Shown here: in pieces, positions 1-7,273 of the stretch
Layout: every line of letters begins with the position of its first letter
Position numbering within the stretch: position 1 is the first letter of the stretch
IMG/VR virus record: IMGVR_UViG_3300021964_005327
Span: 1 to 43,991 of that record
Length of the DNA stretch: 43,991 bases
Strand: one strand, 5' to 3'
Source: a virus
The notes under the pieces: model-generated
What the model saw: only the letters and a program-made list of their open reading frames with translations
Database searches by the model: none
What the model was told of the DNA's origin: nothing
Program-made: the position numbers and the translations under genes

Positions 1-114
1 CAACTTGTAGAGGTTAGAGCAGATGCTATTACACAAAATCAAGACGGTACTTATTCGCTTCGTTTCCCAAGGTTCAAAACCTTCCGCGGATTCGAAGTTG
101 GCGAAAAACTCTAA
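1..114 (+). CDS. DNA ligase, C-terminal end (partial)
   Basis: This is an open frame from the first base of the window to TAA at 112-114, giving 37 residues. The tail contains SLRFPRFKTFRGF, which matches the conserved C-terminal motif of ATP-dependent DNA ligases (SLRFPRF followed by R and an aromatic), part of the oligonucleotide-binding domain that closes over nicked DNA. The ligase would seal nicks during phage replication and repair. Only the last residues are present, so neither the catalytic lysine nor the total length can be checked. It reads into a small gene 23 bases downstream. The call rests on one short motif. Confidence 0.72.
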   Translation, partial: QLVEVRADAITQNQDGTYSLRFPRFKTFRGFEVGEKL

Positions 115-137
115 CATAGTACGTTGGGACTTAGAAC

Positions 138-377
138 GTGAAGGCTAAGTATATTCTTCATGAGTTTACAATGGGCGATGTAGAAGATCCTGAGATCTAT
201 CTAGCAGAACCTGTGTACCAATGGCAGCAAACTAAAGAAGGTAAGTGGTGTATGGAAAATGCAGAAGATCCTACTTACCACATCAACCCAGATTATGCAG
301 GAATGGGATACCGTATAACTATTACTGGGTTACTATCAGATAAGCATGCTACGTTTTGGGCACTCAAAAAGGCTTGA
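138..377 (+). CDS. Conserved-type small phage protein, function unknown
   Basis: A 79-aa acidic protein starting at GTG 138. The start is chosen as the first in-frame initiator after the ligase stop; only a weak purine run (TTGGGA) precedes it, so ATG 171 is an alternative. It has no membrane segment or signal peptide. It is rich in aromatic and acidic residues (YQWQQ, DPEIY, DPTYHINPDYAG) and looks like a compact alpha/beta domain. I do not recognise the family. It follows the ligase at a 23-base gap, so it probably shares its transcript. Its stop codon overlaps the -35 box of the promoter for the next gene. Confidence 0.6.
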   Translation: MKAKYILHEFTMGDVEDPEIYLAEPVYQWQQTKEGKWCMENAEDPTYHINPDYAGMGYRITITGLLSDKHATFWALKKA

Positions 378-402
378 CTTTATTCATTAACGACTATATA
401 CT
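374..402 (+). promoter_or_regulatory. Host-type (sigma70-like) promoter
   Basis: TTGACT at 374-379 and TATACT at 397-402 are separated by exactly 17 bp. The expected start is near 409, about 20 bases before ATG 429. The -35 box overlaps the stop codon of the preceding gene, so the promoter is packed with no wasted sequence. Confidence 0.7.
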
Positions 403-418
403 AACAAAACATTGTTAG
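401..418 (+). promoter_or_regulatory. Inverted repeat around the expected transcription start, next to the ribosome site
   Basis: CTAACAA (401-407) and TTGTTAG (412-418) form a perfect 7-bp stem with a 4-base loop. The left arm overlaps the end of the -10 box and the right arm runs into the AGGAG Shine-Dalgarno at 417-421. RNA reading through from the ligase would contain the hairpin. RNA started near 409 would lack the left arm and leave the ribosome site free. The structure is seen in the sequence; the switch is inferred. Confidence 0.5.
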
Positions 419-428
419 GAGAACATAC

Positions 429-1721
429 ATGGCACTTCCAAGAGCAAAGAAAAAAGCACCAAGAGCAGCCCCTCGTGTAAAGCGTGGCGGCAAACTAACG
501 TCACCCGGTTGGGAAGGCTGGGAACAATGGGAAGGTGATCAAATACATCGCCATAGAGAAACCTGCCGTCAGTTCTACTACGATAACTTTAAACCTGCTG
601 ACTTACATGCTTTCACCTTTAAGTGGATGGCACAGTCGGGCGAATACACAAAAGAACAGATTAAACATGCAAAAGCCGCTCCTAGTTATATTCTAAGTAT
701 TACTGCTGGTATTAGTTCTGCACAACTGCTTGATGGTGCTCCTGACTATGTAGAAAAAGAAAATGCTTATTGGGAAAGTCTTCCAGGCACAATGGGAAGT
801 AAACGCCCTGTCAGTGATTTTATCAAAGACCGACTTGAAAAGGCTATTGAAGCGGGATCAAAAGTTGTTGAAGTTAAGAAAGAAGAAGAAAAAGAAAAAG
901 CAAATGTATATGTTCCTAGCATCCAAGAACGACTACGAGAACAAGCTCTAATACAAAGCGAAGCAATTGATGATTGGCTAGAAGGATATATTGCAGATCC
1001 TGACACGTTTGATCCTAAAGGATTTGACTTTAAAAAACATTTCAGCGACAAAGGTGTAACACAAGCACACGCTCGCAAACTAAAAGGTTTTTATGAAAAC
1101 TTACTCGACGACTATGACGAACTCGAACGTATGCCGACTGCTGGTCAGCTCAAAAAAATGGACGAAACTACAGCAGACCTATGGATGCAACTCAAAGAAG
1201 GCTATGTTCACGTTAAGAAAGCCGACATCAAAAAGTATCGCTCGGCTATTTCAGAACTACGAACAGCACTAGACTTTGTTATCGAAAGTGCTAAAGCAAC
1301 ACGTAAACCACGTAAAGCAAAACCTAAGAGTGCTACTAAACTTGTTGAGAAGTTGAAGTTCCTAAAAGTTGATGAAAAATACAAACTTGCAAGTGTTGAT
1401 CCCGCTCAGATTTTAGGCGCAAATGAACTTTGGGTATTCAATGTTAAAACACGCAAACTAGGCAAGTATGTTGCTAGTAACATTGATCCTAAGGGTATGA
1501 ACAGAGATGGTAGTGGTTTACAAGTAAAAGGTACAACTATTATAGGTTATGATGAAGCACAAAGTATACAAAAGACATTGCGTAAGCCAGATGTACAGCT
1601 CAAAGAGTTTAAAGATGCAGGCAAGGTTAAACTACGCAAGTTCTTAGAAGAAATCCCAACAACTGATACAAAATTAAACGGAAGATGCAACCCTGATACT
1701 GTGTTACTGAAGATATCTTAA
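429..1721 (+). CDS. Large basic phage protein, function unknown
   Basis: A 430-aa protein with ATG 429 preceded by TAGGAG at 416-421. The first 25 residues are strongly basic (ALPRAKKKAPRAAPRVKRGG), suggesting nucleic-acid contact or a flexible anchor. A charged, probably helical, centre follows with KKEEEKEKA near residue 155, a second basic stretch (ATRKPRKAKPKSATK) near 290-305, and a C-terminal beta-rich part containing ANELWVFNVKTRKLGKYV. It has no membrane segment, signal peptide or catalytic motif that I recognise. It sits alone behind a host-type promoter between DNA ligase and the first fibre gene, so early expression and a DNA- or RNA-related role are plausible but inferred. Confidence 0.75.
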   Translation: MALPRAKKKAPRAAPRVKRGGKLTSPGWEGWEQWEGDQIHRHRETCRQFYYDNFKPADLHAFTFKWMAQSGEYTKEQIKHAKAAPSYILSITAGISSAQLLDGAPDYVEKENAYWESLPGTMGSKRPVSDFIKDRLEKAIEAGSKVVEVKKEEEKEKANVYVPSIQERLREQALIQSEAIDDWLEGYIADPDTFDPKGFDFKKHFSDKGVTQAHARKLKGFYENLLDDYDELERMPTAGQLKKMDETTADLWMQLKEGYVHVKKADIKKYRSAISELRTALDFVIESAKATRKPRKAKPKSATKLVEKLKFLKVDEKYKLASVDPAQILGANELWVFNVKTRKLGKYVASNIDPKGMNRDGSGLQVKGTTIIGYDEAQSIQKTLRKPDVQLKEFKDAGKVKLRKFLEEIPTTDTKLNGRCNPDTVLLKIS

Positions 1722-1727
1722 TAAATA
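1720..1727 (+). promoter_or_regulatory. T4-type late promoter motif (AATAAATA)
   Basis: AATAAATA ends only 4 bases before ATG 1732. In T4 late promoters +1 lies about six bases after this octamer, so the start would fall on or next to the ATG. No Shine-Dalgarno is visible, and a leaderless or near-leaderless mRNA is inferred. The TAA stop of the previous gene (1719-1721) overlaps it. Confidence 0.55.
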
Positions 1728-1731
1728 CAGT

Positions 1732-2613
1732 ATGACACAAATTAATACATCTGACCTTGACCGTGCAATCCAAGATTTGGGCAAATCCATTGGCGATATA
1801 GTTAATCGCGCCCTTACTGTAGACGACATGCGTATGCAGTCTTTAACTTCTGTAGAGTTTAATGCAGAAGGTGAAAACAGTATATATGGCAAAGGACTAC
1901 AATGGAGAGGCGCAGGTCCTACAAAGCAACTTGTTTATAGAGCAAATCCAGATCGAATTTGGTCTAGCGAAAGCATAGACATAAACGCAGGTGCTAGTTA
2001 TATGATTGCTAATACTCCAGTTATTAGTCAGTCAGAACTAGGCAGTAGTATTAGAAGTTCAAGTCTTGTTAAAGTTGGAACACTTGATAACTTAAAAACA
2101 AGCGGCAACTTATCTATAGACGGATATATTCATTATAATAGCAATAGTGAAGCACTAGGTATTGGAACAGATGCACCAAATGGTAAACTTAGTATTGCAA
2201 CACTAGACAGTGAGTTTATTGTTGATACAGAATCGAGAGCAGTTAAACTTGGAACTTGGACAACCGACGATCTAAAAATTGTAACAGACGATACAACTAG
2301 ACTTACTATTCGTGCAAACGGAAATATTGATTTAGGTGATTCTGAAGGAACAGATTCTAAAGTAAGTGTACACGGACGTTTGGGCGTTGGCGTAAACAAT
2401 ATAGAAGAAGGTGTAAGTATAAGCACTAGTGGACCAGTTAAGTTTGAAAACAAAAAGTTTATGAACGGAACAGGAATACCAGACTCTGGATCTTTTAGAC
2501 AAGGTGATATTGTCTGGAACGAGAATCCTATTCCAACTGGGTATGTAGGATGGATTTGTGTTAGAACAGGAACTCCTGGAGAGTGGAAGCCATTTGGACA
2601 AATAGGAAAGTAA
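1732..2613 (+). CDS. Tail fibre/virion appendage protein, paralogue 1
   Basis: A 293-aa beta-rich structural protein. It carries RANPDRIWSSESIDI, a GNLSIDG(Y/E) strand repeat, an IGTDAPNG segment and a WTTDDLKIVTDDTTRLTI(R)ANG block, then a C-terminal cap reading GDIVWNENP, GYVGWICVRTGTPGEWKPFG. That cap is typical of tail-fibre and appendage proteins of marine T4-like phages. The next gene is a clear paralogue over roughly the last 245 residues. ATG 1732 is the first start after the previous stop; there is no Shine-Dalgarno and a late promoter lies 4 bases upstream. It likely belongs to distal tail fibres. The assignment is to fibre class, not to a specific T4 gene. Confidence 0.75.
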   Translation: MTQINTSDLDRAIQDLGKSIGDIVNRALTVDDMRMQSLTSVEFNAEGENSIYGKGLQWRGAGPTKQLVYRANPDRIWSSESIDINAGASYMIANTPVISQSELGSSIRSSSLVKVGTLDNLKTSGNLSIDGYIHYNSNSEALGIGTDAPNGKLSIATLDSEFIVDTESRAVKLGTWTTDDLKIVTDDTTRLTIRANGNIDLGDSEGTDSKVSVHGRLGVGVNNIEEGVSISTSGPVKFENKKFMNGTGIPDSGSFRQGDIVWNENPIPTGYVGWICVRTGTPGEWKPFGQIGK

Positions 2614-2614
2614 T

Positions 2615-3742
2615 ATGGAACACGTAAACGATACACTTGCAAAACTTAAAGAGTCGTTAGACGGTGTTCATAGTGCAGTAGAAAAGATTGCACTAAAACC
2701 TGCTGAGAAGCCAGAGTTTAAAAATAATGAAATAAGCGGCGATAAGATACACGGCGGACGCATCACACAGTTTAGTAGTGTAGGTATTAAAGATGAAGCT
2801 ACAAAACAAGTAGTAGCAATAAAAGACGACGGCTTAATCACAGACCATATCTACCTTAGAACACTAAGAAACAAAGATGGTGTACAAGTACTGGGCGGTC
2901 TTAAAGTACAAGGTGATATCACAGCAAAAAGTTTACACGTTGATGAACTAACTGCTGATATACGCAACGAACGTTCTAGCCCACTAGAGTTTACAGCAGA
3001 TGATTCAGGCCTGTATGGCAAAGGTCTTGTATGGAAGGGCGATGGTCCGTCTAAATCTTTTGTATATCGTGCTAATCCGGATCGTATTTGGTCAAGTGAA
3101 AGCATTGACTTAAACAGAGGCAATGCGTATAAGATTGATAACATTGATGTGCTAACTGTTGATACACTAGGCACAAGCATACGTAAAAGTAGCCTAACAC
3201 AAGTAGGAACACTCAACAATCTACGCACAACAGGCAACCTTAGCATTGATGAGTTTATTATCTATGACGCAGACAGTCAGCGCATAGGTTTTGGTACTGA
3301 TGCTCCGAATGGAAATATCAGTGTAACAAGTTACGAAACAGAGTTTGTTATTGATGTTGAATCAGAAGCAACTAAGATTGGTAACTGGACAACAGATGAT
3401 CTACAGATTGTTACAGACAACACAACTAGACTTACAGTTAAAGCAAACGGTAAGATAGACTTCGGACGCAGTGGACGTAACGATGCACGAGTAAGTGTGT
3501 TTGGTAAACTGGGCGTAGGTGTAAACAACGTAGGAGAAGGCGTTACATTCTCAAGTGCAGGCACCATTGAAATAGCCGGCACAAAAATCATGACAGGAAC
3601 AGAAGTTCCGACAAACAGTACATTTAGACAAGGTGATGTTATGTACAATACAAACGCAGTAGCAACAGGTTATGTTGGTTGGGTTTGTGTGCGTGACGGA
3701 ACACCAGGTGAATGGAAGCCTTTCGGCGCAATATCTGCTTAA
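2615..3742 (+). CDS. Tail fibre/virion appendage protein, paralogue 2
   Basis: A 375-aa paralogue of the preceding protein, beginning one base after its stop with AGGAAAG just upstream. Residues 1-110 are extra and include a helical start (NDTLAKLKESLDGVHSAVEK), which could be a trimeric coiled coil. They are followed by GDKIHGGRI and a strand repeat with LGGLKVQGDITAKSLHV. From about residue 125 it tracks paralogue 1 (RANPDRIWSSESIDL, LSIDEFIIY, GFGTDAPNG, WTTDDLQIVTDNTTRL) to the shared C-terminal cap GYVGWVCVRDGTPGEWKPFG. The pair probably forms successive or alternative segments of one fibre. Tandem duplication with an added N-terminal anchor is the simplest origin. Confidence 0.75.
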   Translation: MEHVNDTLAKLKESLDGVHSAVEKIALKPAEKPEFKNNEISGDKIHGGRITQFSSVGIKDEATKQVVAIKDDGLITDHIYLRTLRNKDGVQVLGGLKVQGDITAKSLHVDELTADIRNERSSPLEFTADDSGLYGKGLVWKGDGPSKSFVYRANPDRIWSSESIDLNRGNAYKIDNIDVLTVDTLGTSIRKSSLTQVGTLNNLRTTGNLSIDEFIIYDADSQRIGFGTDAPNGNISVTSYETEFVIDVESEATKIGNWTTDDLQIVTDNTTRLTVKANGKIDFGRSGRNDARVSVFGKLGVGVNNVGEGVTFSSAGTIEIAGTKIMTGTEVPTNSTFRQGDVMYNTNAVATGYVGWVCVRDGTPGEWKPFGAISA

Positions 3743-3771
3743 AGCTCTAGTATAATAATATTACAACTGCC

Positions 3772-3779
3772 TATAAATA
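3772..3779 (+). promoter_or_regulatory. Late promoter TATAAATA inside a small inverted repeat
   Basis: This is an exact copy of the T4 late consensus TATAAATA, 25 bases before ATG 3805. It lies in the loop of CTGCCT (3767-3772) / AGGCAG (3788-3793). The right arm touches the AGGAG ribosome site (3792-3796). Six base pairs across a 15-base loop could be chance alone, but the layout recurs at other genes in this window. Confidence 0.7.
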
Positions 3780-3804
3780 TTTTGTACAGGCAGGAGAAAG
3801 GCAT

Positions 3805-4086
3805 ATGAACAAAACAAAAAAAGAAGTAAACCGTTGGCGACAAGCAGCCACCGTATTGGCTTTTACAGCACTAGGCTTAATAGCATTTTCATATTGGATA
3901 GGCACAGACACTTGGATAAAGTGTGTTATGGTATTAGTTACATCTGTATTTTTTGCGACAGGCATAATATGGTGGTATTGGGTACTTAATCAAATATCAC
4001 AGTTCGCAAAATATATCGCAAGTCTTAAAGACGTTATCCGCGAACTCAAAGAAGATCTCAAAAATATTAGAAAAGGTTTAGACTGA
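3805..4086 (+). CDS. Small two-helix membrane protein (holin-like candidate)
   Basis: A 93-aa protein starting at ATG 3805 behind AGGAG at 3792-3796. A short basic N-terminus (MNKTKKEVNRWRQ) precedes two hydrophobic segments, about residues 14-32 and 38-60 (rich in I, V, F and W). A charged amphipathic C-terminus (LKDVIRELKEDLKNIRKGLD) follows. Two helices, small size and a charged tail fit a class II holin or another small inner-membrane phage protein, but the lysis cassette lies far away near 41.5-44 kb. Function is therefore open. It has its own late promoter and ends tail-to-tail with a 9-base overlap against the minus-strand fibre gene. Confidence 0.65.
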   Translation: MNKTKKEVNRWRQAATVLAFTALGLIAFSYWIGTDTWIKCVMVLVTSVFFATGIIWWYWVLNQISQFAKYIASLKDVIRELKEDLKNIRKGLD

Positions 4087-6105
4087 AGTTAAGTCAACTG
4101 GCACAGCATAGAACGTGCAACCTGTTATTGAGAAGGTTGCATTGCCGTCGGTGTTTTCTGCATTACTAAAACTAAAACTTTTAGTAGATCCTGAAGTAGT
4201 AATCAACCAAGAGTGTTCACCTCTAGATGTTCCACTAACAGAAATACCACCAGTGCTATTAAAAGCAAACAAACTATCTTTTGATGCAGTACCGTCTACA
4301 CTCCAAGTAGAGCTAAAGGTGCCGCCACTTGAGTTATGTGAGTAGTTAAAACTAGATGTTTCATGGAATATTTGCATATGTGTTCCTGGAGTATCTAGTG
4401 TAACACTAAAACTACCCGAAGTTCTAGTTATAAGAGAACCTTCTGGTACAGCACTAATACCAGTAAGTGCTGATCCGTCAATAGCAGGAAGTGCTCCTGA
4501 TAAGTTAGCCGCAGGTATTACACTGTTTACGCCATCAACAAGAAGTGTACTATCATCGCCGTACACGCTACCTTCTACATCACCATCAAGATTAGCATCT
4601 ATAACACCTAACTCTTTTATAACCATAGTTCCCGACTCGTTAGGTATTTCGATTGTAGCATCTTGTATTGGTTCAATAGCGAACAGTGTCGTTTCAAAAC
4701 TGTCATTATTAGTACCTTCAAATCTAATAACATCAGAGAATGTTGTAGGCACACTCACGGTTGCAAAAGTATTGTATACACTTAGTTGTGGTGAGCCTGA
4801 TCCTACCATAACTTGCAAGTTAGGCGATCCAGTGTCCGAGTTAACAGCCAGTTCGTATCCTGATGTTAGATATTTTTTAACTTCAAATCTTGGTGTGTTA
4901 CCAGTATCTTGTATTAAAAAAGGATCTGCACTAGTTAGTGTTAAAGATGTTGTGTCAACATCGCCAACAATTTTTCCAGTTACACTGTCGACTAATAGTC
5001 CGCTGTCATCTGCAAACACACTACCATTAATGTCACCATCTACATTACCAGTAACGTTGCCTGTTAGTGCAGCATTAAATGTTCCGTTAATTGTAGTTGT
5101 GTTGCCAACTTTACCAATAGTAACATTGCCAGTAGTTGCACCTGTGCCAATTTCTACTGTGCCAGTTGCAGCGCCATTAATGCCAACGCCAGCAGTTGAA
5201 GTAATATTAATACCACTATCACTTACTGTTACATCACCTGATGATGCGTCACCTAATGATACTGTGCCGCTTGTGCCTCTGTAGATATTTAAGTTAGCAC
5301 TGTCTCTACCTTGTACTGTAGTAGTAACCACTTCTATGTTGTCAACATCGCCGACAACTTTGCCATTTACACTGTCTACTAATACTGTACTATCGTCTGC
5401 AAATACTGACCCTATTATATCAACTGTTGCTGTGCCCGATGGTCTCCAAATACCTGATTGATAAGTTAAAACTCGGCCTTCGGCAGCACCGTCTGTTTCT
5501 ACATCTAGTAGTTCTGCAAGTTGTGTTCTTGGAAAATATTCACCTGTAGCAACACCGCCACTTGAGTATGAGCTAAATCCTGTTCCGTCTACACTTGCTG
5601 TAAGTTCGTCATCGCTATAAAGTGCAAAAGTAGTACTAGTAAGAATATCTGCATAGTATTCGTTACCATTAAGTTGTGTCATTCCTACAACATCTGTAAT
5701 AGTTACAGGTGTACCTTCAGAGAATGAATGTGCTGCACTAGTTGTGATTACAACTGGATTTGTTTGTGTAGCATTTAATATTGCTTTGCTAGAACCACCA
5801 ACGGTAGCCGTAATAATTAGTTCTGAATCACTGTTTCTTACAACACTAATGTTTGAACCAGCTCGTATTTCAATGCCAGTATAGTTTGAGTTTACATCAT
5901 TTAAACGTAACTCGGTTGTTCCAACTGGAACAGATAGTTGATAATCAACATCTATTTCAAAACTATCTCCTCCTTCACTAGGATTAAACGCTACACCGTC
6001 ACTTCTAGTAATAGTTAGTGTATCGCCTATATCGTCAGCAGTAAGTGTTACTCCGTCTGGTTGGAGAAGTATTTTTCGAAATGTATCTACGTATGCTACG
6101 CCCAT
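4078..6105 (-). CDS. Large tail fibre protein on the minus strand
   Basis: A repetitive beta-rich virion protein of 675 to 679 residues. I chose ATG 6105, which has TTGGAAAA just upstream; a TTG at 6117 in the same frame adds four residues. It contains a module of the form ITTSAAHSFSEGTPVTITDV...MTQLNG near residues 120-150, common in marine phage fibres. It also has two copies of GSVFADDSxxLVDSVxGKxVGDV and one GSVYGDDSTLLVDGVN copy, the same repeat found in the plus-strand fibres at 19303 and 19965. The C-terminus is Ser/Gly/Thr-rich and may form the receptor-binding tip. A late promoter faces it at 6137-6144. It is one of only three genes on this strand here. Fibre class is confident; the T4 equivalent is unknown. 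Confidence 0.75.
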   Translation of the reverse strand: MGVAYVDTFRKILLQPDGVTLTADDIGDTLTITRSDGVAFNPSEGGDSFEIDVDYQLSVPVGTTELRLNDVNSNYTGIEIRAGSNISVVRNSDSELIITATVGGSSKAILNATQTNPVVITTSAAHSFSEGTPVTITDVVGMTQLNGNEYYADILTSTTFALYSDDELTASVDGTGFSSYSSGGVATGEYFPRTQLAELLDVETDGAAEGRVLTYQSGIWRPSGTATVDIIGSVFADDSTVLVDSVNGKVVGDVDNIEVVTTTVQGRDSANLNIYRGTSGTVSLGDASSGDVTVSDSGINITSTAGVGINGAATGTVEIGTGATTGNVTIGKVGNTTTINGTFNAALTGNVTGNVDGDINGSVFADDSGLLVDSVTGKIVGDVDTTSLTLTSADPFLIQDTGNTPRFEVKKYLTSGYELAVNSDTGSPNLQVMVGSGSPQLSVYNTFATVSVPTTFSDVIRFEGTNNDSFETTLFAIEPIQDATIEIPNESGTMVIKELGVIDANLDGDVEGSVYGDDSTLLVDGVNSVIPAANLSGALPAIDGSALTGISAVPEGSLITRTSGSFSVTLDTPGTHMQIFHETSSFNYSHNSSGGTFSSTWSVDGTASKDSLFAFNSTGGISVSGTSRGEHSWLITTSGSTKSFSFSNAENTDGNATFSITGCTFYAVPVDLTSV

Positions 6106-6136
6106 CAAGTTTTCCAATAAAAATGTTTTCTTAACG

Positions 6137-6144
6137 TATTTATT
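6137..6144 (-). promoter_or_regulatory. Late promoter motif AATAAATA (minus strand)
   Basis: On the minus strand this reads AATAAATAC, 31 bases before ATG 6105 of the minus-strand fibre gene. It lies in the 50-base divergent gap between that gene and the plus-strand gene at 6156. Confidence 0.6.
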
Positions 6145-6155
6145 TAAATATAGCT

Positions 6156-6746
6156 ATGTTAGTTATCGGCAATGGCGAAAGCCGCAGTAAAGTAGACCTG
6201 GAAAAAATTCAAGATAAAAAGATCGGATGTAATGCTATCCTTAGAGATACTAAGGTAGATCATTTAGTATGTGTAGATAAACGTATGCTAAAAGAAGCAC
6301 TTAACAGCTCTTACCATAAAAATACAAAAGTATATACACGCAAAGATTGGTGGGTACAACATAGACTTGAAAAGAACATAAAACCAGTTCCAGAACTGCC
6401 TTATGTGAGTAATGACCGTTGGGATTTGCCTTGGCATTGGGGAGCAGGACCATACGCTGTATTATTGGCATGTAACCTAGCAGAAGACATAAAACTTGTA
6501 GGTTTCGATTTGTACAGTAAAGACGGTAAACTAAACAACATGTATAAAGATACAGAAAACTATGGTATGTCACATAAACGTGCAATAGATCCCAGGTATT
6601 GGATACATCAAATAGGAGTACTAGTTGACCTTTATAGCGATAAAAACTTTACTGTATATGCTGAAGAAGATTGGAAGTTGCCTACATTCTGGAATAAACC
6701 TAATCTAAAGGTTGACAAGATAAGTAACATATACTATAATACATAG
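6156..6746 (+). CDS. MptE/sialyltransferase-like (DUF115-type) protein
   Basis: A 196-aa soluble protein beginning MLVIGNGESRSKVDLEKI. The hydrophobic strand followed by GNG(E/P)S is the nucleotide-binding signature of the family that includes 6-hydroxymethylpterin pyrophosphokinase MptE and GT42-type sialyltransferases. A second conserved-looking block is WHWGAGPYAVLLACNL...IKLVGFDLY (around residues 92-120), the usual GPYAV/GxD region of that fold. It could transfer a phospho- or sugar-nucleotide group, for example onto a glycan or a pterin. Neighbours are a QueD-like pterin enzyme and a glycosyltransferase, so both readings have support. ATG 6156 has no clear Shine-Dalgarno. Family level only. 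Confidence 0.6.
   Translation: MLVIGNGESRSKVDLEKIQDKKIGCNAILRDTKVDHLVCVDKRMLKEALNSSYHKNTKVYTRKDWWVQHRLEKNIKPVPELPYVSNDRWDLPWHWGAGPYAVLLACNLAEDIKLVGFDLYSKDGKLNNMYKDTENYGMSHKRAIDPRYWIHQIGVLVDLYSDKNFTVYAEEDWKLPTFWNKPNLKVDKISNIYYNT
6712..6740 (+). promoter_or_regulatory. Consensus host-type promoter inside the 3' end of the preceding gene
   Basis: TTGACA (6712-6717), a 17-bp spacer and TATAAT (6735-6740) form a perfect sigma70 consensus. The expected start is near 6747-6748, which coincides with ATG 6748 of a 27-codon frame upstream of the QueD-like gene. Confidence 0.8.
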
Positions 6747-6747
6747 T

Positions 6748-6831
6748 ATGAATACAGTGGTCTTATATGCTCATCCCACTTTAAATACTCTGCGCATCAA
6801 ACTTACTCACGAGGAGGCAAGAGATGGGTAA
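6748..6831 (+). CDS. Possible 27-aa leader peptide overlapping the QueD-like start
   Basis: ATG 6748 opens MNTVVLYAHPTLNTLRIKLT followed by HEEARDG and TAA at 6829-6831. The frame runs through the Shine-Dalgarno (GAGGAGG) of the QueD-like gene and stops 8 bases inside it. The expected +1 of the promoter falls on its ATG, so translation would be leaderless. Such an overlap could couple ribosome delivery to the downstream gene or keep its site unfolded. Against it: 27 codons can stay open by chance. No family is recognised. Confidence 0.35.
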   Translation: MNTVVLYAHPTLNTLRIKLTHEEARDG

Positions 6832-7273
6832 ACATTACAGTACTAAACACTACGGACACAACATTGGCTTATCAGCAGTGTTCCGTCAACCTAACGCAGA
6901 TCATTCACACTGTCATCTGCTACACGGATACAGTCTAGCATTTACATTTACATTTGGATGCGATCATCTAGACAATAAAAACTGGGCAGTAGACTTTGGT
7001 GGACTAAAACCTTTGAAGGCATGGCTTGAAGATAGTTTTGATCACAAGGTAGCAGTTGATATTGCGGATCCTCACAAGCAAGATCTTTATGAATTGCAAG
7101 ATAAAGGACTTTGTGAAATTAGGGAGTTTGATGGTGTTGGTGCAGAAAAGTTTGCAGAACACGCATTTAACTATGCAAATGGTCTAATTCGACAGACAAC
7201 AAACAATCGTTGCTACTGTGTACGAGTAGAGTGTGCAGAGCACGGAGCAAACTCAGCTATCTACGAGGCATGA
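6824..7273 (+). CDS. QueD-like (6-pyruvoyl/6-carboxy-tetrahydropterin synthase family) protein
   Basis: A 149-aa protein with the T-fold signature of the PTPS/QueD family: CHLLHG at residues 30-35 (CxxxHG, containing the catalytic-type cysteine), WAVDFGGLK near 50-58, FDHKVAVD near 67-74, and a late VECAEHG in place of the usual glutamate motif. QueD makes 6-carboxytetrahydropterin in 7-deazaguanine (queuosine/archaeosine) synthesis. Of the three zinc histidines expected in the family, the first aligns with Phe20 (LSAVFR) and the third with Tyr36 (HGY). Only His34 is kept, although His27, 29 and 31 lie nearby. This looks like a divergent phage/bacterial subfamily. Whether it makes a pterin for DNA or tRNA modification cannot be told. 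It has a strong GAGGAGG ribosome site. Confidence 0.75.
   Translation: MGKHYSTKHYGHNIGLSAVFRQPNADHSHCHLLHGYSLAFTFTFGCDHLDNKNWAVDFGGLKPLKAWLEDSFDHKVAVDIADPHKQDLYELQDKGLCEIREFDGVGAEKFAEHAFNYANGLIRQTTNNRCYCVRVECAEHGANSAIYEA

Noticed and set aside
2133-2642. 169-codon open frame on the minus strand opposite the fibre paralogues
   Set aside because: It is a shadow of repetitive plus-strand coding sequence, with Ser/Pro/Leu-rich composition and no ribosome site or promoter; similar shadows occur opposite other fibre genes (for example 21020-21565 and 21602-22228).
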